DNA from: Pestalotiopsis fici W106-1
Taxonomy: Eukaryota; Ascomycota; Sordariomycetes; Amphisphaeriales; Sporocadaceae
Direction: 5' to 3'
DNA: 64,000 nt
NCBI RefSeq assembly: GCF_000516985.1
Contig: NW_006917101.1
Location: 1,054,001 to 1,118,000 of the forward strand
Part shown: positions 11,775-22,783 of the stretch, in pieces
Position numbering within the stretch: position 1 is the first letter of the stretch
Layout: every line of letters starts with the position of its first letter
Made by a program: the position numbers and the translations under genes
Notes under the pieces: model-generated
The model's database searches: none
What the model was told of the DNA's origin: nothing
Seen by the model: the letters and a program-made list of their open reading frames with translations, nothing else

Positions 11775-14276
11775 TGTGGTTGAATTAAATGATTCGTGCA
11801 TCATTTGTTCAATTTCTGGAAAGTCTGAGAGGTGACCAAGATTCTTGTATTCTCCGACCCTTTCCAAGAACTTGCCACCCAAGACGCTCATGTTCGCTTC
11901 GTATAACATACATATGCAGCGATAGGCGGCGGGGCTACTCTATCATTGTCTTTGTATAACCAACCAGTGTCCGTACTCGAGCAGGGATAGAAATGTGCAT
12001 TCATGATTGGTCAAGGTAGACTCTATGCAATTGCTACCAACGTTACATCGCTATAAGCATTTTTAGTGGTCCAAGACCTTGTTTCTGACAGATATAAATC
12101 GACTTGAATTTGGTAATTGGTAAAAATGTGAAATAGCAAATAGAATACGAAAGCGAATATTACTGCTCAAGTCATGCCCGAGAAACATGTTGAAAATTTA
12201 CTATCTTTACACATACTCGTGCTGAGGTATCAATTTGTATCTGGAATCTACTACTGAATACCTGAAGTAACCGTGACAATTCGAATGTTTCCATGTCCAA
12301 GCGTGGAACCCAAGTATGCGATTCATCATCTGAAAGAGACATGTATCATCAGATGTTGCAGACCTACGTGGGCCTTGCGAACGAGGCAAAAGGAAACATC
12401 TCAGAGTGCAGACATGCAAGTCAGAATGGGAAGCTATGAAGAAAATAGGAATGCAGTGACCAGGGGGGAACTGCTGAATATTGATCACATCTTGTATCTC
12501 AGACGTAGTTGACTCGTACTTGACATGGGCAGTAAACAATCTGTCAGGGAAAAGTACTCGAGACATATTCGAGCTTTCTGTTTGGACTACCTTGTTGGAC
12601 TCTAGGGTGTTGAGCCGTTTGTCTGACAGAGCCTAGGGCTCCTCCCTAAGATGAGAATCTCTCGAGGGCCACTGACTGACTTGGGACTTGGACTGGCCAT
12701 CAAGATGCACCTACCACGAATCTTTCCAATCCAAAGTTCAATCCGCAGCTGCAGCTCTTCTTTCATTATTTGACATAAGGGGATCTCTGTTTGGCTCACC
12801 TGAATGCTCACCTCTTCTCATCTGCCACATGGATTTCACCACGATTCTCGCAATACTCGTTGCGATTGATAGATTTATTGTTCGAGCGGTAGACGCGGAC
12901 GAGGATCGGCCTGATATTATTCTATTCTCAGAGCTCTGCATTGCCTGCATTTGGATCGCCAGGTTCATTACAGGGCAGGGCTCCATCTGCATCTGGATCG
13001 GTCTTGCTCTCTTGATGGACGTCAGCGTCCCAATCTTGGACGTAGTCGTAGACCTCCTCGACGTTGCCATTGAACCCGACGTCAGGATTCTCGCTCCATT
13101 GCCGTGGATGTTCCAAGGTCAATAGGCCTGTCGCTGGATACAGACATCCGTCACAACAGGAGTTGGCATCTCAATCTATTCAGAAACCCTCAGACTTTCA
13201 TTCGTAATAGCATCGCTTTCAGCAAGATAATCTCTAGGACAACGTACCATCACCCCCAGCGAATTTACAGACACCCAACAGCGGTTGCCTCATTGAGAAT
13301 TTTCGTGCCCATCTCAAACACGCGCTGGGTATCAAAACCACCGGGCAACCAACAACAACAATCGACACCTCGCTCTGGCAACTTGGACAATCAACTGTCG
13401 ACCCCTCACCAATTTCTCGGCAACAAACAGTGCTTTTGCGACTGCTTGCCAGAAATTCTCTCCTCAGCTTTTTTTGTTCGCATTGTTCAGGACGCCCATC
13501 ATTATAAATTTGTTGCAGCTCCTTCTCAGAACATCGTACAGCTTCACTTCCCTCTCTACCTTTTACTCATCCCGCGTCTGTCTAGAAAACCGGTGTAGCA
13601 TTTGGACACAATCGCATTCTAATAACTTTCCGCTTTCATCAGGTACGTCTGCTTCATCTTCACTTTGACTTTCCATCAAATACTTGGACCATTGCCGCTG
13701 ACCGCCTGTCCATCTCGTTTTCGCTGAGAACGGTTTCGTGATTGCTAATTTCGCAACTACTCCAGACTCGTAAAGGATAACTACTATTGCCTCGACGAAA
13801 CCATCAGCCACACGGCACTTCTCAGCTGACCAGCCCACATACAGTTCCAACTGGCACTGGTCAAGATCCTGCATATCATTGATGACAGCCCTTGGACGTG
13901 CTTGCTCAACTCTCACAACTCTGGTCCGAGCCGATATTCGTGTTGATCACCGCGACTTCTACTTTGTGCCGTCGATCTCAACGTCGCACTGCATTTCCTC
14001 TCGTGGTTTGCATTTGTAGGTGATCAAATGCTCCTAGCACCACCCCTCCGCCTGTTTATTACCAGCAACAATACTCCTCGTTCGCGAGGCCCTTTGCATT
14101 CGCTATGGATCATCACGCAGAAAGTTAGAAGATTGATCGATAATCGCATGCATTTCGCTTCTTCACCCATATTGGTTTGACGAGTGAAGGGCTGACCATC
14201 TTTTGACCAGATCTCGCCCATGCCCCTACGACCGCATTGAGCACAGAACCGTCCTGTACCTCGCACACATACAGAG
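11775..14276. other. 2.5-kb intergenic region and long leader of the next gene
   Basis: I find no ORF with recognisable features. The section from about 13100 to 14276 is C/T-rich with short upstream ATGs, like the leader of the gene at 774, and could be a long 5' UTR of the 14277 gene, possibly spliced. A frame of 164 codons at 13104-13598 is open but has no family resemblance or ATG-proximal signal. Confidence 0.4.
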
Positions 14277-16418
14277 ATGTGTGTCATCCAGAGACAGAGC
14301 TGCATTATTTGCAGGCACCGAGAAGAGGATACCTGCCCAGACAAAAATGAAAAGCACCGACCAGAAAACTATGTCATCAAGCAATGCCAACATTTGATGG
14401 ACATCCTTTCGCGTCTGAAGTATGATGCAGGCTGGAACCCAGCTGATCCTCCTCAACTTTCTGGTCGCTTCCATTGCCCAGATCTCCAGTGGCCTCCAAC
14501 AGAAAACCCCAAGCACGACTTTGTCTGTGAGACGTGTCTGGCGGAATGTTGCCACGAGTGGACTGGCGTAATCACCGACGCGCTCAAGAAGAAATCTCAG
14601 AGATCTGCGCATAGCAGAGATGACGATGACGACGACTTCGCAAGGTCTGCGGTTCACGAGAGGCCTCAGAGAACTCCCTACCTTGATATTACAGAACGGC
14701 ACATGAGTCCAATTAAGAGAGAGCGCCTGTTCGAAGCCCTGACCAACAACTATGGCCACCCTGCTGGTATGAAGCGCGAAATCACGATCGAGAATTTGAC
14801 CGTTGCCATCCAAAATACCTGGTTGCTGCGTGCCGGCGAGTCTGCTCATCGATATCTTACCGTCTTGGTTCCAAAATGCAATTTGTGCGACGAGTTGCTT
14901 GTTGACCAAAGAGAGAACTTGCAGAGAGCTGACATTATCCGTGGACAACGTGATGATGCTTCGAACAACACACTTCCAGATGATGAAATCGACAACATTT
15001 GGGTCTCTGATGTAGAGTTCGAGCCGAATAGCACCCTCTGGAAATGGCTGGCGTGGCTCAGTAAGGATATCCCCGAGGCGCTTATCCAGGACCCTGACTA
15101 TGTCCAGTACCAAGAGCCTATTCAAACCCATATCAAGACCGGCTTCATCTCCAAGCCCTGCAAGCTGTGTGTTGAGAGGGAATTCCAATGCCGCAAGCAA
15201 GTATGCGAGTACGTAGGGGAGAGTAAATCCAACTGGAAAGGCTGGATGATTTTCAACTGGTTGATGTCTCGCGGTACTGGCAATATCCCCATGTTTGACC
15301 ACGCGGCAATCAACTTTGGCTACCCTACCACACAGCCGCCCACCCTTTACGAGATGATGAGTCTCATGTCTGCAACCTGGAGGAGAATGACTGGTATCGC
15401 TTGGCACGATGTGGACGACATGGACCCGCCATCCTACAGTCCTACACCTTGCCCGTTTCCTATGACCATGCACGAGCGACCTCTAGTCAACCTTTGTCAG
15501 TTACCGCAGTGGCGACGCCTGACTCCGTTGGAACTTCGACATACTCTCCCCAGTCTCCAAGTGGAAGAGGTTGTACCCGACAAGACAACAGCGCCTCCCA
15601 CAGGCAAGATCCAAGCAGGCAAAGGACCGCAGAAAAGCCTAATCATCACACTCAACACGAGCCGCGTGGACAAGACGAGGAGCTATGCTCAGTCCTCACG
15701 CGTTGTGGCAAAGCTCAAGGACAACCCGGCATACATGCGGGCCATGGGAATCGAGTCTGGTCTATCAACAAGGGAGATGGAGAAGGCACTTTCCGCTTTA
15801 CTTGGTCTCCTGGCAGACGGAGACGAACGCACCCTTCCGGGCTCATTTCAACTCAGCAATGGCCCAAAACCGGTCGAGCTTGATGGTGAAGAGACGGTCG
15901 GCGGAGCCGTGGTTCACGTCAAGAAAAAGAAGGTCCCAAGAAATGACGGAGAAAACAGAACCACCAGTTCAAACATGAAGCGGTGCGAGAAGACCCCGAC
16001 TCGGCAGGTTCAAAAGAAACCAACTTCTCGTTCCGACACTCTCCTTCTTTCGCCCATCACCGAGGAGCAGCCCTCCCCTCCAGAGACCGAGGACGACCTC
16101 CCCACGCGAAAGCACGTCCGTTTCCAGAACCCAGAAGATATCGAGGTTGACGAGGATGACCTCTTTGGCGATAATCTGGAAGATGATGACTGGGAGCAGC
16201 TGGGAGATGACACGGACATGCAAGATGATGGCGAATACGAGCAGCTGGAGCTGGAAGATGACGAAACCGCCGTCGTAGAGTGCGAGCTGGGACATGTCCA
16301 CCTGCTCGAAGCTAGGAAGATGTCCACGGCCACGGGTAGGCTCTTTTACCTTCCCATTGGTTGGTCTTCTACCGAATTTGAGAATGAGGAATCGTCCGAC
16401 GAGGAGCGCGAACTTTGA
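14277..16418 (+). CDS. Hypothetical CxxC-rich fungal protein
   Basis: One uninterrupted 713-residue frame. I do not recognise the family. Four CxxC pairs are visible: CIIC near residue 9, CETC near 86, CNLC near 202 and CKLC near 296. A further CRKQVC lies just after the last pair. They are spaced as if forming separate zinc knuckles. Short Asp runs occur near residue 115, and the C-terminal 100 residues are highly acidic (long Glu/Asp stretches at about 600-660) after a Ser/Pro/Arg-rich linker with several basic KKKK-type patches, a pattern common in nuclear proteins. There is no signal peptide or TM segment. The start ATG at 14277 (GAGATGTG) is in a modest context. A 415-codon antisense frame across the 5' half is best explained as a shadow. 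Real gene, unknown role. Confidence 0.82.
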   Translation: MCVIQRQSCIICRHREEDTCPDKNEKHRPENYVIKQCQHLMDILSRLKYDAGWNPADPPQLSGRFHCPDLQWPPTENPKHDFVCETCLAECCHEWTGVITDALKKKSQRSAHSRDDDDDDFARSAVHERPQRTPYLDITERHMSPIKRERLFEALTNNYGHPAGMKREITIENLTVAIQNTWLLRAGESAHRYLTVLVPKCNLCDELLVDQRENLQRADIIRGQRDDASNNTLPDDEIDNIWVSDVEFEPNSTLWKWLAWLSKDIPEALIQDPDYVQYQEPIQTHIKTGFISKPCKLCVEREFQCRKQVCEYVGESKSNWKGWMIFNWLMSRGTGNIPMFDHAAINFGYPTTQPPTLYEMMSLMSATWRRMTGIAWHDVDDMDPPSYSPTPCPFPMTMHERPLVNLCQLPQWRRLTPLELRHTLPSLQVEEVVPDKTTAPPTGKIQAGKGPQKSLIITLNTSRVDKTRSYAQSSRVVAKLKDNPAYMRAMGIESGLSTREMEKALSALLGLLADGDERTLPGSFQLSNGPKPVELDGEETVGGAVVHVKKKKVPRNDGENRTTSSNMKRCEKTPTRQVQKKPTSRSDTLLLSPITEEQPSPPETEDDLPTRKHVRFQNPEDIEVDEDDLFGDNLEDDDWEQLGDDTDMQDDGEYEQLELEDDETAVVECELGHVHLLEARKMSTATGRLFYLPIGWSSTEFENEESSDEEREL

Positions 16419-17755
16419 TTTGTGTACAAAAGCACAATTGACTGACGATGATATGAACCCATTCAGTCGTGCCGAGACAAAACCACCAAGGCAATCACTG
16501 CCATGTGTATGACGATCCGACTTGGTACTGGATGTTATGAGGTTGGAGATGAATATTTGGCAAGGGCTGGGTCACAAAACAAGGGCACAAGGCATGGGAT
16601 ACAAGGAACCACAAGTTTTGTTCTTGTTTTTGACGATATTGGATTTCTCGAGAGACTCTCCCCTTTCGTTCAGCGTGCAATTTGTTCGTTTGTCGATACC
16701 ATGACCAAAGGTCAGAATAGCAATAATTGAGAAGCACTTTTCACCGAACGGAGCTCTTTTCTTGGTGACTACTTACCTATACAAAGTGAAAAGGTCACTT
16801 ACTCGACTGTTTTTGCTGAAGGTCAAAGCGGTTGCTTGATTGATGGTAGACCTTGAAGTCACTGGCAGCCATGGCAGCATTGTCTTTGTAGTGAGACATT
16901 GCTGCCGTCTCAAGAGGTAGGTATTTTGGTTTGTGTATAGGTCTAGTATGCATACATCAGCTGCGTCTCATGATTGGCTGACCGGATGGATGTTTTTCAT
17001 GTTCCCTATAACAGACTGGTCACAATCCATGAGCAGGTGACATGATGACCAGGTTGTTGGAGACCCAGCACTTGAAGTCGGTTCCCACTGTCTCAGGATC
17101 CCTGGTATTGGACTTCTGTAAGCCCGGCAAAGAACCGATCATAGAGCATATCATATGCAGACAACACCGTATATTTCAAGAAAAGCGACGTGTAGACCTT
17201 GCAAGATCAGGTGGCAGAGGCCAAGTCAAGACGAGATCGATACCTCTTTTGGCCAATTAGCTGGCAGTCAACAACAAATAGAACAGCAAGCAGCCACCAA
17301 AGGTAAAGAGGAGCCCTCTGTGCGCTAAATAAATCGCCAGCGTTGGGAGATCTGGGGCGCACTAAGCTCGGTAAGGTTTGGCAAGGTCTGAGCCGGACCT
17401 CTATGCAGCCAATGCGCCATGGCGGAGGTTCCCTCAGTGGGCGCCGAGGGGAGATACCTTAACATATGACCTACTACGTGGAGCTGGGAGCTTGCATCAC
17501 CTAACAACCTCAGGGTCCACGTAATGCGACCGCCGACCACACACCTACACACCTACCTTGCCTTTACTTTTCCAACACCTTATCTTCACAACAACAGCTA
17601 GGCAGCTGCTTTTTGCTCCCATCCATATCAACCGAGAGCCATCCAGACGGACTCGATAAAGGCTCAATTCAGACACTTTTGTCCTCTTTCTCGACCTATA
17701 CTTGGAAACAACTGCCTGACGAATACCGGGTCTCGCAGGAGACAGAGCTTCCGAT
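16419..17755. other. Intergenic region with ERD2 promoter
   Basis: This 1.3-kb stretch shows no supported gene. The distal half includes an A/T-rich part and the proximal half (17320-17755) is C/T-rich and should contain the ERD2 promoter and leader. No RNA gene is visible. Confidence 0.45.
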
Positions 17756-19001
17756 ATGAATGTAGGTGTCACCTGTAGTGTGCATCCGATTGCCGGACTC
17801 AAGAGGAGCTGACTCTCGTCGCAACAGTTGTTTAGGATATTGGGAGATCTCTCCCATATCACATCGAAATGCATTCTCATCTTCGCCATCCACCAGAACC
17901 GGAGTAGTGAGGGTAAGTGCCAGCATCACCAACGAGCACCCACCGTGCCGTAGCTGTTCTCGGCACCAAAGCTAAACATTGAATGCGCTCCAGGTGTTTC
18001 CATGATCACCCAAGCACTCTACGCCGCCGTCTTCTGCACCAGATATACCAACCTCTTCAGCGAAACCTCTACATGGAATGTCTTCTTCATGATCTTTTAT
18101 ATCTTCTCGTCGTTTTACATCATTGCCATTATGCGCTACAAGTACCCCAGGACGCGGGAAAGAGAGGTTGCTTGGAAGCTTGGTGGTGCCGCAGCGGCTG
18201 GTGCCCTGGTCCTCTCGCCCTTTACTACGCTCATTTTCAGAGGACCACCGATGGCTGGCTTTTTAAAGGTAAGATGAAACATTTCTGGATTTGTGTGTCA
18301 AGTCTCATGCCTGACTTATTCGTTTCTAGTGGCTCTGGAACTTCTCCGAGATCCTCGAGTCTGTTGCCGTTCTCCCCCAGCTGCTCCTTCTGCGACAGAC
18401 GACTGTCCCTACCGTCATCAACTCGGGCTACATTCTGACTTTGGGTTCCTACCGCGCCCTGTACATTCCCAACTGGATCTGGCGCTATGCCCACAACGAT
18501 CCCCCGTACCCCGTTTCGGTCATCTTTGGTGTCATCCAGACGGCATTCTACATTGACTTTGCCTGGGTCTACTACACCCGCCAGCGCGTCAAGCTCCGAA
18601 ACGGTGGCATTGTAGACGCTGATGATATGAGACGAGGCTGGCTGCTGGACAGAATCTTTGGCATCAAGCGCTTCGACCCTGTGCACGACGATGAGGAGAG
18701 CGCCCCGGCTCTGGGAAGCGGCAATGGCAACGGTGCCTCGAACGGCGCCCGCAGGTCCAAGTGGGGTGCTCGCGGCATCTCGGTCAGCGCCGATGAGGAC
18801 ACACATGAGCACGAGGCTAGCCGCGGCAACGAGGAGTTTAGCGCAGACCCCGACGCCAAGATGCAGGATCCCGATGAGCTCGCCCGGGCCCTGGACGATG
18901 ATGACGACGATGAACACACACCCGCCACCTCTTCTGCGTCTTCGCGTGGAGCTGCCGGTGCCGCCAACGAAGTGAGCAACGGAAGCGAGTGGCGAGACTA
19001 G
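17756..19001 (+). CDS. ERD2: ER lumen protein-retaining receptor (HDEL receptor)
   Basis: Four coding exons: 17756-17761, 17828-17912, 17994-18268 and 18330-19001. All junctions are GT-AG and in frame; the protein is 345 residues. The first coding exon is only ATG-AAT, and splicing gives the N-terminus MNLFRILGDLSH, the hallmark start of Erd2. Seven hydrophobic segments follow over about 215 residues, with conserved FCTRYTNLF and NSGYILTLGSYRALYI-type elements. Erd2 binds C-terminal HDEL/KDEL signals of escaped ER residents in the Golgi and returns them in COPI vesicles. The C-terminus extends about 115 residues beyond the yeast form; this cytosolic tail is Ala/Ser-rich and strongly acidic. 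The reading frame stays open for 69 codons beyond the TAG, probably by chance. Confidence 0.95.
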
Positions 19002-19580
19002 AAGCTCAAAGCTATGATTATCAAATTGAGGGCAAGCAGTCACTGCTCACTTTTGTCGAGCATGAGGCCGCTGGATGGGTTCATTTTTTTCACGCATGGA
19101 AAAGGCTGCATGATGTACGATCTAGGATACGAGAATATGAATACATCTGGGGAGTGGGTCGTTGGTGTATCTGGCTTCCTGACTTCTTTGATATACCCGA
19201 CGATGTCGTGAGGAGGGAAAACAATTAAAAGAAATTCACGAGATTACCAGTGTACCTATGCATAGGCAATGCCAAAGACGATGTATGGCGATATCTAGGC
19301 TTGACTGGAACGGCTTAGATATTGTGGTCTAACCTTTCGCATGTTGTAATATCGTTAGTTGATTTCATCCATGTAATATGCAACTGGTGTATGCATTTCA
19401 TCATTCTAGATGCGAAAATGAAGGATATGCTCGCTATGCAGCTCCTGGCTCTCTCTGCTATCCACCATGACCATGAATTTCTGAAAATCAAGACACAACA
19501 ACAAACTGTGGCTAGATCAAATCGAGTAAATGCATCCTTCTTAGGCAAAAAGTCCTTCCGAGACAATAAAATCAAAGTCT
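19002..19580. other. Intergenic region between convergent ERD2 and GH76 genes
   Basis: This 579-bp A/T-leaning interval should hold the 3' ends of both transcripts. No other feature is visible. Confidence 0.5.
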
Positions 19581-21515
19581 TCAATCCCGCAACTGTGTGA
19601 TACTCCAATACGCCCTGATCAACGCCAATCCGCTGCCTTGCGTCTCCACTGTTCGGCCTCTGCCTCTGTTGTTGGGATCATCAGCCAACGATTCCCTCTC
19701 GACCTTTTCGTCTACACCAAGGGCTTGTCTCGGCGCAGCCGCTCCGTCAATGGGCTGTTGCCGAGACTCGTCCGCGGGGAGAATGGGAATACCGACGGGC
19801 ATCTTGGCGCCGGGGTCCAAGATATCGCCGGGGCGCTGCCACGTGGTGTCGTTGGGCACGCCATAGTTGCGGTAATCGACGCCGGCAACGTGCTGATCGG
19901 CCACGGTGGGCCAGGCCGCGCTGGTCAGGTTGGTCAAGAGGCCGGCCGTGAACCACATGCCAAACTTGCCGGCGGCGTCGCGGGTGTTCAGGGCCGCCTC
20001 GGCGTTCCACCGGAGCCAGCCGGCATAGCTCAGGCAGGCCTCGGTGTGGGACTTTTGGGCCGCGGCAAAGGCGTCGTGGTCGACCTCGCGGCCCAGATCC
20101 GGCGGGGGCAGGCTCAGCGGCGCGCAGAAGTAGGTTAGATGATGGAAAAAGATGCCCTTGAACGTCTGGCCGTCCTGGCTGCAGGTGCCGCTGGCATCGC
20201 AGTTGTCCTCAATAACGCCCAGGCGACCCAGGCCATACCACTGGGGGACCGTGTCGGGTGCCAGGGTCTTGTAGTCGTCGCGGGGCTGGTCGCGCTTCAG
20301 GTCGTAGCCCGTGGCGTTGATGACGTTTTGGATGAGCAGGTGGCCCTCGAGCAGATACGACAGCGCGCCAGTCGCATCCCACAGGCCGCGCTGGCCCGTC
20401 AAGACTACGCCTTGGTTGTAGGTAAAGACCATGTCATTACGCTCGTCGCACTTTGTGTTGTTGCTTGCTGGGTTGGCATACCCGCTAATGTGAAAGCCGT
20501 CTGTAAATAGGCCCTGCGTATCGGTCATGTTGGAATTGACGAGCCACTTGTACCCGTCCACGGCGGCCTGGAGGTACTTGGGGTCGCGCGCGACCTGTTG
20601 CCTGGCTTCCGTTCCCTGGGCATCCCTTGAGGTTCTTGCCTGGCTGAACGGAGCCGTATTGTCGTCGCCGGGAAAGTACAAATACATGGAGATAGACCCA
20701 GCAATGAACAGCTCATTGGTGATGGCGTTCTTGTAGGGCAAAAGTCGTGGATTCCATGTCATACCGCCGCCACATAATTCGGTATCCCAGCCCTTGGCGG
20801 CCAGATCCCAAAATACTCTTGCTCGGTGGGAAAAGGCAGGAATCCACAGGTTGCCGTGCCAGGTCTGGTTCCGTAGGATTTCGCCAACGCTTCCCGTGCT
20901 TTGGCTATCCAAGCCCTTTCGCTGAGTTTCTAGTTGGTAGTGAAGCGCAGTGTGTTCCCTGACGAAGCGGACCGCCTCGAGCCAGCCCAAGACGACCCAG
21001 AGTATATCATCGTATGCTTCCATCCTGATCTCAAAGTCATTCTCTCCAAAGTAGTAGGAGACCACCTGAGTAAAGTAATTCTCAATCAGGTTCTCTTTCA
21101 GCTTCCAGTCCTCCACTGGATCGCCGCTTGATCGCACAGCGTCCAGAGCAGCCGTGAAGCTTCGCAAGGTCCCTGAGACATGTGTTCCCATAACTGCACC
21201 TGTCCAGTCTATGGAAGTGGGCCACGTCCCTAGCCATGGAGCAAAATAGTCATCCTGCATCACACCTATGCTGTCGAGAAGTTCCGAGAGGACATCCAAG
21301 TCCGGCTCAGGGAATGTCTTTCTCCATGTCCTTTCTGCGACATTTTCTGGGATGAAGCCTTGGGGAGTCGATTGGGTGCAAGAACGGCCTTCTATCGAAG
21401 AAACTGTGCATTCTGCCTCCCGTATGACGGCGCTAGCACCAAGAGGAAGTAGAGTATAGAAAAGCAATGACGCAGCCGCAAGACCGAGGGACGAGAAGCC
21501 CCTACACAAAAACAT
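19581..21515 (-). CDS. Secreted glycoside hydrolase family 76 (alpha-1,6-mannanase-like)
   Basis: A single exon of 644 residues. The first 29 residues form a signal peptide with a Leu/Ala-rich core ending near GASA. The mature domain has the (alpha/alpha)6 barrel elements of GH76: YDDILWVVLGWLEAV with the adjacent Asp pair D169-D170 expected at the catalytic centre, GGGMTWNP, YKNAITNELFIAGS, and the YNQGVVLTGQRGLWDATG block. Several N-x-S/T sequons suggest glycosylation. GH76 enzymes cleave alpha-1,6-mannan backbones. In fungi they act at the cell wall (Dcw1/Dfg5 type, usually GPI-anchored) or on external mannan. This C-terminus is Arg/Glu-rich and ends without a clear hydrophobic GPI signal, so a freely secreted form is more likely. 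Inner sequence is GC-rich relative to its flanks. Confidence 0.9.
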   Translation of the reverse strand: MFLCRGFSSLGLAAASLLFYTLLPLGASAVIREAECTVSSIEGRSCTQSTPQGFIPENVAERTWRKTFPEPDLDVLSELLDSIGVMQDDYFAPWLGTWPTSIDWTGAVMGTHVSGTLRSFTAALDAVRSSGDPVEDWKLKENLIENYFTQVVSYYFGENDFEIRMEAYDDILWVVLGWLEAVRFVREHTALHYQLETQRKGLDSQSTGSVGEILRNQTWHGNLWIPAFSHRARVFWDLAAKGWDTELCGGGMTWNPRLLPYKNAITNELFIAGSISMYLYFPGDDNTAPFSQARTSRDAQGTEARQQVARDPKYLQAAVDGYKWLVNSNMTDTQGLFTDGFHISGYANPASNNTKCDERNDMVFTYNQGVVLTGQRGLWDATGALSYLLEGHLLIQNVINATGYDLKRDQPRDDYKTLAPDTVPQWYGLGRLGVIEDNCDASGTCSQDGQTFKGIFFHHLTYFCAPLSLPPPDLGREVDHDAFAAAQKSHTEACLSYAGWLRWNAEAALNTRDAAGKFGMWFTAGLLTNLTSAAWPTVADQHVAGVDYRNYGVPNDTTWQRPGDILDPGAKMPVGIPILPADESRQQPIDGAAAPRQALGVDEKVERESLADDPNNRGRGRTVETQGSGLALIRAYWSITQLRD

Positions 21516-22783
21516 TGCGACGTTTATAGAAAAGAACTTTCAGAGCATGCTCCAAGGGAACGATGACCAGGAAGATGATATAGGCCTCTAAAAATGCTTA
21601 TGAAACTTCAGCACTCAAAGATGACGACCGCTATGACATGTCTAGACGGAAAGAGTCTACACAGGGAAACCCAAGCAATGCGACGGATCACGACATATAT
21701 TGGAGAGCCTCATCGAAGATAGAGTTCCGGGAAGAAAGGCGGAAATGCAGGAACAGCAAAATGCAAACGGGAAATGCATGAGTCAAGTAGTTGGTAGAAA
21801 AGATCGGGATGACAGGACGTCTTGCGGAGATTTCCATGCGTCGCACACAGCTCCTGTGCCTCAGACGGGCTAACCAACAGCCCTGGAGCCCCGCGCCCTG
21901 TTTTCCCTGGCATCCTGGGAGGCTTGAAGAGCACATTCGCAGGGATCTGATCGCACCGGATCCAGGCAAAAGACGGCGTAGACGCACTCTGCAGTGTCGT
22001 TTTGTGGCACGAGGATCACCCCGCCAAGGGACATTGCGGGGTAAGAATGACGCTGTGCTCGACTCTTTCCAGCGGGGAGAGTCAGGCGTGCTGATCTGGG
22101 AGCTGGGCATCACGAGCATATTGGTTGGAGGCCGGACAAGAATCCTCCATTCTCGGCGGTCAGCGTGAGATGGGAAGGATTCAGCGCGGCGCCATGACAA
22201 ACGTTCATACTCTGGTAGCGCCTCAGGTGGTGAGCTCAACTGGGGCGGTTCATGATTGATGTCTGGACATTTGACCGATCAAAAGGTCGTTGGTTCTCGG
22301 CATCTTGAGCCGCTCCGGCTAGTCCCTCGTTGCGTCCTGGTCTTTGAAACAGCAATTCTTGAAGTCATCCCATGGCATGTGTAATGACCAAAAATAGTAG
22401 AGATGAAAGTATAAAATTTAGACTGCTTAAAAATAGAGTTGTAAATGCAGGAACAACCAGACTCGTGGACCTTGAAGGAGATATTGTGCGTGGGGTTACT
22501 CTCTGTTTTGGACAAAGTACATGTTGTATGTACTACACCTTGATTGTTACTGCTGCACGGCCAGGCCACTTCTCACCCCGCCCCCTCCACCAATCTGTGG
22601 CGCAGCCAGCGCTTTTAGTGTACCTGTGCCTTAGATGAAGCAGCCACAACAACCACTGCGCAGTCGCGTAACTCGACGCGTCTCGATACTTTAATGAGCA
22701 ATGCTGAAGATGTCCTCGATGCGAGGCTGATGATAGTAATTTGACGAAACAATCAATGAGTCGGCCCATAGATTTCTTCAAAC
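21516..22783. other. Intergenic region; possible unrecognised minus-strand ORF
   Basis: The minus strand is open from about 22270 to 21688 (roughly 190 codons) with a Pro/Arg-rich translation. It has no ATG at its start and no recognised domain, so I do not call a gene; it could be a relic or an exon. The rest should contain the GH76 promoter (near 21516) and that of the Ame1-like gene (near 22780). Confidence 0.35.

Noticed and set aside
14226..15473. 415-codon open frame antisense to the CxxC-rich gene
   Set aside because: It mirrors the codon pattern of the sense gene, has no family features, and the sense frame is longer with CxxC motifs.
21688..22270. About 190-codon minus-strand frame upstream of the GH76 gene
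   Set aside because: No ATG near its start, no domain and a Pro/Arg-rich composition; kept only as a remark in the intergenic entry.
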